Shown here in pieces: positions 21,492 through 29,850 of a stretch of DNA of 45,999 nt. Position 1 is the first letter of the stretch. Each line of letters begins with the position of its first letter. The stretch lies in the IMG/VR virus record IMGVR_UViG_3300015195_000009, positions 1 through 45,999 of that record; one strand, 5' to 3'. The DNA is from a virus. Both the position numbers and the translations under genes were made by a program. The notes under the pieces were generated by a model. The model saw only the letters and a list, made by a program, of their open reading frames with translations, did not search any database and had not been told where the DNA came from.

Positions 21492-21722
21492 ATGGGAAAT
21501 GGTTACGTGCGAGTATTGAACGTAGAATTGACGCCCAAACAAATCAACACAATCAGGAGCTTAAAGGGTATCGTCCCGATCCGGCACATTGCTACGCGGT
21601 TCGGTATCGGGCCGGACATGGTTAGTCGAATCCTGAAAGGGGACGAGCTTCCCCAAAAATCATCCAAGGACCCGTCCCAGGTACGCGACTCCAAAAGGAT
21701 TTCAGCGACCAGTTATGAGTGA
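21492..21722 (+). CDS. Small helix-turn-helix protein
   Basis: A 76-residue protein from ATG 21492 (AGGATAGGAG upstream). IRSLKGIVPIRHIATRFGIG then PDMVSRILKGD has the spacing of a helix-turn-helix of the resolvase/HTH_7 kind. The C-terminus is polar. It is probably a small DNA-binding regulator, with the target unknown. Confidence 0.62.
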   Translation: MGNGYVRVLNVELTPKQINTIRSLKGIVPIRHIATRFGIGPDMVSRILKGDELPQKSSKDPSQVRDSKRISATSYE

Positions 21723-21990
21723 ACTGTATGCAGAGGCGTATAAGTTTGAGCAGTACGTAAATGTTTTGCTCACATATACGCGCCCGCCGAATCGCGTTGC
21801 CGTGTCAACGGTCGAGCGAGTCTTGCGTTGCGTGGTTCATTCGATGTATGTGGAGATGCGAAAGCATTGCTATGAGCAATATCCACGGGGCGAAAAGTTG
21901 GTCGCTACGTTCAAAAATATGGAGCAGGTCAAAAAGAGATTTGGTGAAATCGTTATCGAGCGCCTCTCGAAGAATGTGTGGAAACCATGA
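21715..21990 (+). CDS. Hypothetical protein
   Basis: A 91-residue protein from ATG 21715, overlapping the HTH gene by 8 nt and the next gene by 4 nt. It is helical and basic (VERVLRCVVHSMYVEMRKH; MEQVKKRFGEIVIERL). No known motif. Confidence 0.56.
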   Translation: MSELYAEAYKFEQYVNVLLTYTRPPNRVAVSTVERVLRCVVHSMYVEMRKHCYEQYPRGEKLVATFKNMEQVKKRFGEIVIERLSKNVWKP

Positions 21991-22307
21991 CTGTACAATC
22001 TGGCCGCGAAAAAAGCCGAAGAAAACGATTCGACGGGGAGACTTACGACGAAACCCGCGACGGGGACAGGCTCTACTCTCAACTTATAAAAGTAAAAAAT
22101 TTCTTGGTAAAGAGATACCCGCTATGGGTAGGCTTGAAGCAGATTGCCACTGCTATTCATGCGCCAGATTCCAGTATTCCGGCAATTAGTGCGCGGTTGA
22201 GAGATTTACGAAAACCGCATTATGGCGGCTACACCATAGAACGGCGCTATGTTCATCGTGGGCTATTTGAATATCGCCTTTTACTGAAAGAGCCTTCGGA
22301 TGTCTAA
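21987..22307 (+). CDS. Winged-helix-like small protein
   Basis: A 106-residue protein from ATG 21987 (ATGA overlap; GTG 21978 is possible). After a very basic N-terminus, YPLWVGLKQIATAI, SSIPAISARLRDLRKPHYGG and YTIERRYVHRGLFEYRLLL fit helix-turn-helix plus wing. It overlaps the HerA-like gene by 8 nt and may work with it, for example in DNA recognition. Confidence 0.58.
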   Translation: MTVQSGREKSRRKRFDGETYDETRDGDRLYSQLIKVKNFLVKRYPLWVGLKQIATAIHAPDSSIPAISARLRDLRKPHYGGYTIERRYVHRGLFEYRLLLKEPSDV

Positions 22308-23964
22308 AATAGTTTTGGGTACGAGCGACAACGAGCAAATTAAACTTGATTTGGATGTATTGCTGCGCACGCACTTGCTGATTTGCGCGAGCACTGGCGG
22401 CGGGAAAAGCTATCTCATTCGCCGCATCGTTGAACAAGCAGCCAGCAAGATTCCAATTATCATTGTGGACCGAGAGGGTGAATTCGCCACGCTCCGTTCC
22501 AAGTACGACTTCGTTCTGGTTGGGCCTGGGGGTGAAACGCCTGCCGACCCACGTTCTGCCAAACTGGTAGCACATACCCTTCTGGATATTGGCGCGTCCG
22601 CAGTGTGTGACCTGTTCGAAATGAAATCTGAAACACGGCACGAATGGGTGAAGAATTTCTACGAAGCGCTGGCTGATGCGCCGAAACGTCTATGGGGTCC
22701 GACGATTGTAATTTTGGACGAAGCGCATACGTTCGCTCCGGAAAAAGGACAGGGCGATTCGCCTGCCTATGGCGCGGTTACGGACTTCGCTGGAGTCGCG
22801 CGCAAGCGTGGCCATGGCTGCATCTTCGCCACGCAGCGGCTTTCGAAGTTGAGCAAGAACGCCACGGCGGAAATGTACAACCAGGCCGCAGGGCCGACCG
22901 CGCGGCAGGCCGACCGAGACCGAGCCGCGTATGAAATGGGTATTTCTGGGAAAAAAGACATCAACGAATTCGCGGATACGTTGCGCACGCTGGAGCCTGG
23001 AAATTTCTTTTTTCAAGGCCGCGCTATCGCAATGGACCGCGTATTGGTAAAGATCGGTCCAGTCGAGACCGAGCACGGACAGCAGGGCACGAAGTACACC
23101 GCAAAGGTTCCACCCACGCCCGAAAAGATCAAGGCACTCCTGCCAAAGTTAGCCGACCTGCCGAAGATGGCCGAAGAGAAGGCAAAAACCGAAGCGGAGT
23201 TGCGCTCCGAGATTCGTTCGCTCAAGGCGCAATTACGCGCCGCGCCCGTAGCTACAAAAGAGATAAAGGTAAGCGATCCAAAAGCCATTGAGCGAGCGGT
23301 AGATGCTGCCACGCGAAACTTACTGGGAACGCTCCGTAAAATTGGCACGCTTGCTGGAAATATTTGTGAATTCACTAAAGACAAAGTGTCCAGTGATTCA
23401 ACTGCAAAAAAGGTAGTCATTCGTGAAGACGTTCAACCAGTAAATCGCGTGCGCGTTCATGTAGATTCAGATGGCGATGCCCATTATTCAACTAGCAAGG
23501 ATCGTTTGGGGTCGGGAGCCAAGCGCCTGCTTGCCGCCGCCGCGCAGTGGTATCCAAACGGAATACCTGGCGGGCAGTGGCGTGCCCATGCTGGACTCAA
23601 GAAATCAGGCACGTTCACCACGTACGTGTCACGACTGGTATCGTCTGGGCTGATTGTGAAGCGGGATAATCTGTTCTACGCGACAGAGGCGGGAGTCGAA
23701 TCCGCAGGCGAATCGCGTAACATGGCTCCGTCCAGCACTGAGGAAGTGTTGGACATCTGGCGGCCCAAACTAGGTGCTGGACCCAACAAAATCTTAAATG
23801 TGGTATTACAAATGCAAGAACTGCCCAAGAAAGAACTGGCTGAACTGTCCGGATTTGCCGAAAGCGGAACGTTCACTACTTATTTGAGTCGTCTGAAAAC
23901 GGCACGCTTAATTCAAGTCAATCACGGAATCGTTTCGGTGGACCGGGAGACACTACTCTTATGA
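22300..23964 (+). CDS. HerA/FtsK-like ATPase (DUF87) with duplicated winged helices
   Basis: A 554-residue protein. LLICASTGGGKSYLIRR (about 27-43) is Walker A, IVDREGEF follows, and TIVILDEAHTFAPEKG (about 135-150) is Walker B. FATQRLSKLSKN is the sensor segment of HerA/FtsK motors. A coiled coil (AEEKAKTEAELRSEIRSLKA) follows. The C-terminal part holds two similar winged helices with KSGTFTTYVSRLVSSGLI and ESGTFTTYLSRLKTARLI, an internal duplication. HerA-type hexamers translocate double-stranded DNA. In this phage it might serve replication, recombination or counter-defence; TerL already covers packaging. Confidence 0.82.
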   Translation: MSKIVLGTSDNEQIKLDLDVLLRTHLLICASTGGGKSYLIRRIVEQAASKIPIIIVDREGEFATLRSKYDFVLVGPGGETPADPRSAKLVAHTLLDIGASAVCDLFEMKSETRHEWVKNFYEALADAPKRLWGPTIVILDEAHTFAPEKGQGDSPAYGAVTDFAGVARKRGHGCIFATQRLSKLSKNATAEMYNQAAGPTARQADRDRAAYEMGISGKKDINEFADTLRTLEPGNFFFQGRAIAMDRVLVKIGPVETEHGQQGTKYTAKVPPTPEKIKALLPKLADLPKMAEEKAKTEAELRSEIRSLKAQLRAAPVATKEIKVSDPKAIERAVDAATRNLLGTLRKIGTLAGNICEFTKDKVSSDSTAKKVVIREDVQPVNRVRVHVDSDGDAHYSTSKDRLGSGAKRLLAAAAQWYPNGIPGGQWRAHAGLKKSGTFTTYVSRLVSSGLIVKRDNLFYATEAGVESAGESRNMAPSSTEEVLDIWRPKLGAGPNKILNVVLQMQELPKKELAELSGFAESGTFTTYLSRLKTARLIQVNHGIVSVDRETLLL

Positions 23965-24227
23965 TAGTTCACGAAGAGGTACTGACCGACGAGGAAGCGC
24001 TGGTACGGTTGCGTGAAATTGCCCGAACATCTGGTTGGTGGATGCTGATAGACATACTCGGCGGATTTCTGTGCATTGTCTTGTCCGCAAAAATGATAGA
24101 TACCAACGAAATATTGGCTGCCCTTAATCTAGGCTCTGCCTGTTATTTTTTTTACAGCGCATGGGGCAATTTCGGGGCGTTGGACTACTGCATAACCTGC
24201 ATCAAGCACCTGCGGTATCACCAATAA
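23961..24227 (+). CDS. Small membrane protein
   Basis: An 88-residue protein from ATG 23961 (4-nt overlap with the ATPase gene). An acidic N-terminus precedes two hydrophobic segments, WWMLIDILGGFLCIVLSA and ILAALNLGSACYFFYSAW. The C-terminus has Cys, His and Arg. No family is recognised. Confidence 0.6.
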   Translation: MIVHEEVLTDEEALVRLREIARTSGWWMLIDILGGFLCIVLSAKMIDTNEILAALNLGSACYFFYSAWGNFGALDYCITCIKHLRYHQ

Positions 24228-24245
24228 GAATAAGGGAATTTTAGT

Positions 24246-24392
24246 ATGAAAATTATTGCTACCTTGTTGCATTTGATTTTTCCGTGCCGCGAGACACTGT
24301 ACGAGCGCTGGAGACGTTCACTTCGTGAACAGCGTATGCCCCAACAGCGCAAGCGCAAGCGCATTAAGACGTATTATTGGAATGGGCAATGA
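24246..24392 (+). CDS. Small basic protein (48 residues)
   Basis: ATG 24246 follows AAGGGAATTTTAGT. The protein starts MKIIATLLHLIFPCRE with a short hydrophobic stretch, then becomes very basic (RWRRSLREQRMPQQRKRKR). The stop overlaps an ATG (ATGA, 24389). It could be a small membrane-associated or nucleic-acid-binding protein. Support is from the ribosome site and operon spacing. Confidence 0.5.
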   Translation: MKIIATLLHLIFPCRETLYERWRRSLREQRMPQQRKRKRIKTYYWNGQ

Positions 24393-24430
24393 CTAGCCTT
24401 AATCCAGGCTCTGCTCAAAAAGGGGAAGTT

Positions 24431-24676
24431 ATGAAAAAGAAAATCTGGAAGTGGCTCACAATCGTAATATCGGCGATAGGCATCATTATTGCCGTGGATT
24501 ACATTTTTAAGCTAATCAGCGCCCCGAGCGACACGTCGTTTTACATTGGACTGTTTCTACTCGCCGGAATTGTGACAATTGCGATTGTAATCGTTGTCAC
24601 GATGTACGGGAAGTACCGCGACCAACTAGCCGAAGAGGCAAAGAAAAATGGAGTTGAACATGAAAAATTTCTGTAA
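24431..24676 (+). CDS. Small membrane protein with two helices
   Basis: An 81-residue protein. ATG 24431 is chosen over ATG 24389 because AGGGGAAG stands just before it. MKKKIWKWLTIVISAIGIII and FYIGLFLLAGIVTIAIVIVV are membrane helices, and the tail is charged. It overlaps the SPFH lipoprotein gene by 17 nt, so the two may act together at the membrane. Confidence 0.6.
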   Translation: MKKKIWKWLTIVISAIGIIIAVDYIFKLISAPSDTSFYIGLFLLAGIVTIAIVIVVTMYGKYRDQLAEEAKKNGVEHEKFL

Positions 24677-25511
24677 TTTCGCACTGCTATTGCTGGTAGG
24701 AGTTTTCAGTACAGGCTGCATGACTCGCATCGCCCCTGGACACGTAGGAATCAAGATAGATTTGGCAGGCTCGAATCGCGGAGCCGAGAATCTACCGATC
24801 CGCACGGGTTGGATTATCTACAATCCGGCATCCTCTCAAGTGGTGGAGTATCCCACGTTCGTACAGACCGCCGTGTGGTCACACAGCGTATCCGAAGGGC
24901 ATCCGGTAGACGAAGAAATCACGTTTACGACAAAAGACTCGATGGTTGTCAGTGTGGACGTTAATTTGAGCTACTCGTTGCTCCAGGAGCGTGTGCCTGC
25001 GTTCTATGTCAAGTTCCGATCCGATGATGTGGATTCGTTCACGCACGGGTTTTTACGGAACGTGGCTCGCGATTGTTTCAACGAGACTGCCGGAAAGTAT
25101 AGTGTCGAGCAGGTAATGGGCGATAACGCTCCGTTCCTACTGGACGCGCGGAAGTGCTTGCAGGATCGAGTAGCTGCCATTGGCGTAAGCATCGAGCAGT
25201 TCGGGATTATCGGTGCGCCGCGACCGCCGCAGGGCGTGATAAACGCCATCAATCTCAAGGTTCAGGCGCAGCAAATTGCCCTGCAAAAGCAAAACGAGGT
25301 GATGCAGGCCGAAGCGGACGCCAAAAAACAGATCGCTACCGCTCAAGGGCAGGCCGAATCTAACCGCGTCTTGACCCAAAGTATTACGCCCCAATTGGTT
25401 GAATGGCAGAAATTGGCCGTTACCGACCGCTGGATTAGTCGCTGGAATGGGAGTATGCCCCAGGTCTCAACCGGAGCACAGCCTGGCCTGTTATTGAATC
25501 TCGAAAAATAA
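24660..25511 (+). CDS. SPFH/Band 7 domain lipoprotein
   Basis: A 283-residue protein from ATG 24660 (GGAG 8 nt upstream). MKNFCNFALLLLVGVFSTGC is a lipoprotein signal with the lipid-bearing Cys at residue 20. An SPFH domain follows: GHVGIKIDLAGSNRG, WIIYNPASSQVVEYP, TFTTKDSMVVSVDVNLSYSL and ERVPAFYVKF, ending in the Ala/Gln-rich coiled coil QKQNEVMQAEADAKKQIATA. SPFH proteins form membrane ring scaffolds and control proteases such as FtsH/HflB. A phage copy may protect a phage factor from proteolysis or alter the envelope; this is inference. Confidence 0.82.
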   Translation: MKNFCNFALLLLVGVFSTGCMTRIAPGHVGIKIDLAGSNRGAENLPIRTGWIIYNPASSQVVEYPTFVQTAVWSHSVSEGHPVDEEITFTTKDSMVVSVDVNLSYSLLQERVPAFYVKFRSDDVDSFTHGFLRNVARDCFNETAGKYSVEQVMGDNAPFLLDARKCLQDRVAAIGVSIEQFGIIGAPRPPQGVINAINLKVQAQQIALQKQNEVMQAEADAKKQIATAQGQAESNRVLTQSITPQLVEWQKLAVTDRWISRWNGSMPQVSTGAQPGLLLNLEK

Positions 25512-25534
25512 ATTCGTGATAACCTCTCCGCACG

Positions 25535-26458
25535 GTGCGAGTAAATATAATCACGAATCTGGCCAATGGTGTGGGGTTGCAGCGCGATTATGAATTGCTC
25601 AAACGGATGCTGGAGCAGCGCGGGCACGTCGCTACCGGAGTAGCGTTCGACAACCCGCGCAACCCACCGCCGCCCGCCGACTACAATATTTTCATTGAGG
25701 TTTTGGTTCCTGAATTTATGCAGTTCGCCCCGAACAATTGGATAATTCCGAATTCAGAATGGTGGTTCGGCCATCTGTGGGACAGGCATCTGCCGCTCAT
25801 TTCCAAGGTGCTCTGCAAAACCAAGGACGGTCTGCGTATCTGGAGAGCCAAAGTCGGAGACCGCGCCATTTATCTAGGATTTGAATCGAGTGATTTTTTC
25901 CGGGCCGAGATTCCGCGTGAAAAGAAATTCCTGCATGTTGCCGGAAAGAGCCTGACCAAGAATACCGCGACCGTGATGGATGCCTGGCGCGGTTACAAGA
26001 TCGAAGCGCCGCTAACCGTGGTGAGTTTCCATCCTGACGCGCAGCGGGTCACGTACGGCGTGCCCAACGTGACGTACTACGGTCGCCTGGCCGAAGAAAC
26101 GTTGATCGGCTTGATGAATAGCCATCTGTTTCATTTGTGCCCCAGTAAGTCGGAAGGGTTTGGGCATTACATCCACGAAGCGCTTAGTTGTGGTGGCTTG
26201 GTCCTGACGACCAACGCGCCACCGATGAACGAGTTTGCGGGCATCGACAAGGAATTACTGATTCCGGTTGTGGCCAAAGAGCGGATGCGTGAAGCGATGG
26301 CCAACCTGGTAAGTCCTGCGGGGATTCAGCAAACCGTAGCGCGAGCCATGAGCTTACCAATGAATCGCATAACCGATATTCACAATGGGGCGCGGGCGGC
26401 ATATCTTTCCGAGCGAGACGAGTTTCGAAGAATATTTGACGAGGTTTTTTATGTCTGA
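25535..26458 (+). CDS. GT-B fold glycosyltransferase (GT4-like)
   Basis: A 307-residue protein with a GTG start at 25535. FLHVAGKSLTKNTATVMDAW (about 131-150) and LCPSKSEGFGHYIHEALSCG (about 206-225) with GLVLTTNAPPMNEF are the donor-binding motifs of GT4 enzymes, including E-x7-E-like spacing. The N-terminal half is short for the family but continuous. It is cytoplasmic and its substrate unknown. It overlaps the GIY-YIG endonuclease gene by 8 nt. Confidence 0.8.
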   Translation: MRVNIITNLANGVGLQRDYELLKRMLEQRGHVATGVAFDNPRNPPPPADYNIFIEVLVPEFMQFAPNNWIIPNSEWWFGHLWDRHLPLISKVLCKTKDGLRIWRAKVGDRAIYLGFESSDFFRAEIPREKKFLHVAGKSLTKNTATVMDAWRGYKIEAPLTVVSFHPDAQRVTYGVPNVTYYGRLAEETLIGLMNSHLFHLCPSKSEGFGHYIHEALSCGGLVLTTNAPPMNEFAGIDKELLIPVVAKERMREAMANLVSPAGIQQTVARAMSLPMNRITDIHNGARAAYLSERDEFRRIFDEVFYV

Positions 26459-27242
26459 AACATTTTTTATCTATGGACTATTTGATCCTAGGCAACCTTG
26501 GATGATCCAGTATGTCGGAAAGTCTGTAAATCCAGAATCGCGCCTACGGGTACACGTCCACGAAGCCACTAGCAATGCCTGTAAAAACAGTTCCAAGGAA
26601 CGTTGGATAAATTCATTGTTGGCGTCTGGAGTTAATCCAGGTATTCGTGTGCTTGAGACCGTGCAAGGCAGCGAATGGCAGGCGAGTGAAAAAAGGCATA
26701 TTTCGCATTTCCGCGTACTTAATCCTCAATTATTAAATATTTCCAACGGCGGAGCAGGAACCGAGATTGTTTACGAAGAAACTCGCAGAAGGATGAGCAG
26801 GGCGATGATATTGGCTCACGCACGCCCAGAAGTACGCGCCCTTAGAGCTAAGGTTTTTTCAAGGCTAGATGTCAAAGCTAGAAAAAGATTGGCCGCCAGG
26901 TTTGTGTGGGCAGACCCCTTATTTAGAGAGAAAATGATGGCGATTCGTGCGACCGCTGAATATAAACAAAAACAATCACTTTCAAGAAGTCGCCCCGAAT
27001 ATAAAAAGACAATGAGAGAGGTGGGTCGAGGCAGTCCGGAAAAAGGTACTAAAATTTCTGCTGCATTAACGGGGGGAGTTTTTACAGAATTACACAAACA
27101 GCACATCAGCGAGGGTCGCCGTGGGATTGGCCATCCGCACACCGCAGTATCACGGCAAAAAATAGGATTGGCAAACAAGGGCCGTAAGCGTCCCGATCTG
27201 GCCGAGCGTAATCGTAAAAAAGCGAGGGTCGCAATATGCTAA
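26451..27242 (+). CDS. GIY-YIG homing endonuclease with NUMOD3 repeats
   Basis: A 263-residue protein from ATG 26451. FFIYGLFDPRQPWMIQYVGK then S-V-N-P-ESRLRVH is the GIY-YIG nuclease module, with Tyr, Arg and the later Glu region. The C-terminal half has NUMOD3-type DNA-binding repeats (EETRRRMSRAM; FTELHKQHISEGRRG; HTAVSRQKIGLANKGRKRPD). These are typical of phage segD/bmoI-type homing enzymes. It is inserted in frame order between two glycosyltransferase genes and overlaps both by 7-8 nt. Confidence 0.85.
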   Translation: MSETFFIYGLFDPRQPWMIQYVGKSVNPESRLRVHVHEATSNACKNSSKERWINSLLASGVNPGIRVLETVQGSEWQASEKRHISHFRVLNPQLLNISNGGAGTEIVYEETRRRMSRAMILAHARPEVRALRAKVFSRLDVKARKRLAARFVWADPLFREKMMAIRATAEYKQKQSLSRSRPEYKKTMREVGRGSPEKGTKISAALTGGVFTELHKQHISEGRRGIGHPHTAVSRQKIGLANKGRKRPDLAERNRKKARVAIC

Positions 27243-28093
27243 TAGACGCCTTTACTTTTTTTGATGAATTAGATATCGCCGAGATTCGTATGCATGAGAT
27301 GGATGCTATTACAGATAAATTTATTGTTTTGGAAGCAGGTGAAACGTATGGCGGAAAACCAAAACCTTACAATTTTGAAAACAACGCAGGTCGTTTTGAA
27401 AACTTCAAAAATAAAATTATTTACGTTAAAGTACCAAAACTGATACCGATTTGTATGGATCGAACGACTGGACGGCTCCGCGAAAAGTATCAACGCGACA
27501 TGATACTTCCTGCCATTAAGGCTCTTAAGCCCCCACCCGACGCCGTGATTAGTTTGAGTGATTGTGATGAAATTCCAAGAGCAACGGCAATTACCGAAAA
27601 TATAAACAAGCTCAATGATATCCATCGTCTAAAACAAGAGTCCTATTATTATAATTGCCAATGCCAGGTAGACTACGGCCACGACTGGGCCAGCCGGGCA
27701 CGCATCGGTTTAGTTTCACAATTGGAAGAGATTGGCAGTATTTACGATTTCCGGATGTACAAAAAAGACATTTGCCCGGCCATTGAAAATGGCGGCTGGC
27801 ACTTCAGTTACTTTGGCGGAGTCCAGAAGGTTAAGCGCAAAGTCGCGGCGCTTTCGCCATTTCTGCAAGAGTACAAATTATTTGGGGATGACCGACTGTA
27901 TCAGGACATTCTCAACCGCAAAGACCTGCATCATCGCGACTGCGAGCTACCCAAAACGTTCTCATGGCTCCCGTTTGGACAGAGCTTGCCGCGCTATCTA
28001 GCCGAGAATCTGCAAACAAAATTTCCGCATTTTACGGAAAAGCACATCGAGCAGGAGTATATTCAGCAACTTAAAGGCGGTCACCATGAATGA
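27236..28093 (+). CDS. GT17 family glycosyltransferase
   Basis: A 285-residue protein from ATG 27236. MLIDAFTFFDELDIAEIRMH, DKFIVLEAGETYGGKPKP, YQRDMI and ISLSDCDEIPRA (about 108-119) give the whole GT17 signature, whose eukaryotic member is the N-glycan bisecting GlcNAc transferase. WHFSYFGG and SLPRYLAEN fit the C-terminal part. Bacterial and phage relatives are uncharacterised but assumed to add a hexosamine or hexose. It sits in the glycan module. Confidence 0.85.
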   Translation: MLIDAFTFFDELDIAEIRMHEMDAITDKFIVLEAGETYGGKPKPYNFENNAGRFENFKNKIIYVKVPKLIPICMDRTTGRLREKYQRDMILPAIKALKPPPDAVISLSDCDEIPRATAITENINKLNDIHRLKQESYYYNCQCQVDYGHDWASRARIGLVSQLEEIGSIYDFRMYKKDICPAIENGGWHFSYFGGVQKVKRKVAALSPFLQEYKLFGDDRLYQDILNRKDLHHRDCELPKTFSWLPFGQSLPRYLAENLQTKFPHFTEKHIEQEYIQQLKGGHHE

Positions 28094-28583
28094 CATTGAA
28101 GCAATGCAGGTATTTCGATTTTTGGTCGAGCGAAGTATGGCCGACGCAATGTTTTATGGAATTAACGATGGATCGCTCTGGGTTGCCGTAAATTGCAATG
28201 ATTTGTTTTATTGGGCATGTGCTGACATGGAAGAAATCACGCCTGAGCGCCTGCCACTCCTGGAGCAATGTATCGCTGACTGCGACAAAGCATACGTGGA
28301 CCATAACGGCGAGCATCGAGAGGGATATGGCCACATTTTCGCTGACCTGCTCTACGCCTGTCGCGTGCGCGAAATGAGGCCGCAGACGCCGTATTACGAA
28401 CTCATTGCCCCTTGGCTACGTCCACTAATTGACGCATGTGGTCCGCCGCGTGACACCGAAGCAGAGCGGATACGCGCCGAACAAAAATACGAAGAGTACC
28501 CAGCCAAAAATAAGGACAAAAAAATCTGCTCACAGTGTAAGGGTACGGGGCGACTCAAAGAGGCAGTTGCCAATGTCGGGTAG
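28086..28583 (+). CDS. Hypothetical protein with C-terminal DnaJ-type Cys motif
   Basis: A 165-residue protein from ATG 28086, overlapping the GT17 gene by 8 nt. The body is helical and acidic (LFYWACADMEEITPERLPLL; EHREGYGHIFADLLYACRVR). The end has ICSQCKGTGRL, half of a DnaJ-like zinc site. It overlaps the next gene by 11 nt. The role is unknown. Confidence 0.62.
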   Translation: MNDIEAMQVFRFLVERSMADAMFYGINDGSLWVAVNCNDLFYWACADMEEITPERLPLLEQCIADCDKAYVDHNGEHREGYGHIFADLLYACRVREMRPQTPYYELIAPWLRPLIDACGPPRDTEAERIRAEQKYEEYPAKNKDKKICSQCKGTGRLKEAVANVG

Positions 28584-29850
28584 CATCGTCGTAAGCGTAC
28601 TCGACGCCCTGTACGTTAAAACGCATCGGCCATTTACTATCGTGGAAACGGGAACGCTTCGCGACGCCGAACCAGAACCGAATTATTTATCCGAAGAGCG
28701 CAGCACCTTGGCTATCGCTCAATGGATAGAATCTACTGGCGACCCCCACGTTCTGCATTCCATTGATTTATCCGAAGAGCATATTGTGCGGAGCAAGGCG
28801 GTGCTCGCCGCGCACAAGCTGGAACATCTGGTCCAATTCCACCAAGGGCATTCCGATGATGTTTTGAACACTCTGAAGTTCCCTGTGGATTTTGCGTTTC
28901 TCGATTCGGACACCGACCCACTGGTTATCTTGAGTGAGTATTCCATCGTCAAGCAGAGAATGCGCGAGCCGGGCATCATTTTGATCGACGACGTGTTTAA
29001 GGAAAATATTGGAGTCAATAAAGGGCGGCTGGCGCTACCTGTCGCCGCGAACGAGGGGCGCAAGTATTGGGGTATCCGTAAACAGGTGGCCGGAATTGCC
29101 TTTGGCGACATTGCCGAGCAGGTGCTCGAAAGCCAATCCCACATGGATTGGAACGGCCAGCGAGCCGCCGTATCCCTCACCTTCGACGATGGCCTGCCAG
29201 TACAGATCGAGCACGCTATTCCGGAATTGGATGCTCGCGATATCAAGGGCACATTTTTCGTAATCCAAAACTCCATGTACGACACCGAATTCCGCCGCGA
29301 CACCTGGCTTGCGGCTATTGCCAATGGTCACGAAATTGGCTCGCATTCAGTGAATCATCGCAAGCCATCAGAAATTAGCGTCGAGGAATCGCGGCGAGAT
29401 GTGATAGATTCCAAAAGATTTCTCCAAGATAAATTGGGAACGGATATTGTTTCGTATGCGTACCCGTACACCCATGTGACCGATGCGAACCTTGCCGCTG
29501 CCCGAAAGACATACCTACAGGCTCGCGGCGGACGCGCGGCGCGGGCGGATCGGTACATCGTGCAAGGCGATGGCGTGAACATGCACAACACGCCATGCTT
29601 GCATGTCGGTCCCGGAGCTTTGCATGAAGTGCCCGGCTGGATTGAAACTGCTTTGGAACGCGGCGCGTGGCTCACGTTGATGTTTCATGGGATTGGACCC
29701 GATGAATCCAATTGGGACAATATTTCGACCCCGGATTTTATTCACATTCTCGATATGCTCAACGTGGCGCGGCAACGCGGATTATGGGTGGCTCCCTATG
29801 GAGTAGTAGCCAAAAGTCTGCGTTTTCAGAATGCTCGGAAAAATGGCTAG
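28573..29850 (+). CDS. Methyltransferase - NodB polysaccharide deacetylase fusion
   Basis: A 425-residue protein from ATG 28573. Residues 1-185 are a class I SAM methyltransferase-like domain: FTIVETGTLRD, HSIDLSEEHIVRSK, VDFAFLDSDTDP and GIILIDDVF. Residues about 195-415 are a NodB/polysaccharide deacetylase domain: VSLTFDDGLPVQIEHAI (metal Asp), KGTFFVIQN, HEIGSHSVNHRKPSEI (metal His pair), SYAYPYTHVTD and a late L-M-FHGIG. It could both methylate and N-deacetylate a surface glycan. No signal peptide is seen, so it works in the cytoplasm or on a lipid-linked precursor. I know no standard family with this order. Confidence 0.8.
   Translation: MSGSIVVSVLDALYVKTHRPFTIVETGTLRDAEPEPNYLSEERSTLAIAQWIESTGDPHVLHSIDLSEEHIVRSKAVLAAHKLEHLVQFHQGHSDDVLNTLKFPVDFAFLDSDTDPLVILSEYSIVKQRMREPGIILIDDVFKENIGVNKGRLALPVAANEGRKYWGIRKQVAGIAFGDIAEQVLESQSHMDWNGQRAAVSLTFDDGLPVQIEHAIPELDARDIKGTFFVIQNSMYDTEFRRDTWLAAIANGHEIGSHSVNHRKPSEISVEESRRDVIDSKRFLQDKLGTDIVSYAYPYTHVTDANLAAARKTYLQARGGRAARADRYIVQGDGVNMHNTPCLHVGPGALHEVPGWIETALERGAWLTLMFHGIGPDESNWDNISTPDFIHILDMLNVARQRGLWVAPYGVVAKSLRFQNARKNG

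Noticed and set aside
24350-24362. GCGCAA repeats near 24350 as a regulatory element
   Set aside because: They encode the basic Q-R-K-R-K-R stretch of a small protein and need no further explanation.
28719-29324. Long open frame on the minus strand (201 codons)
   Set aside because: It lies wholly within the methyltransferase-deacetylase fusion gene, whose product matches known motifs. The minus-strand product has low-complexity Ser-rich sequence and no motif.
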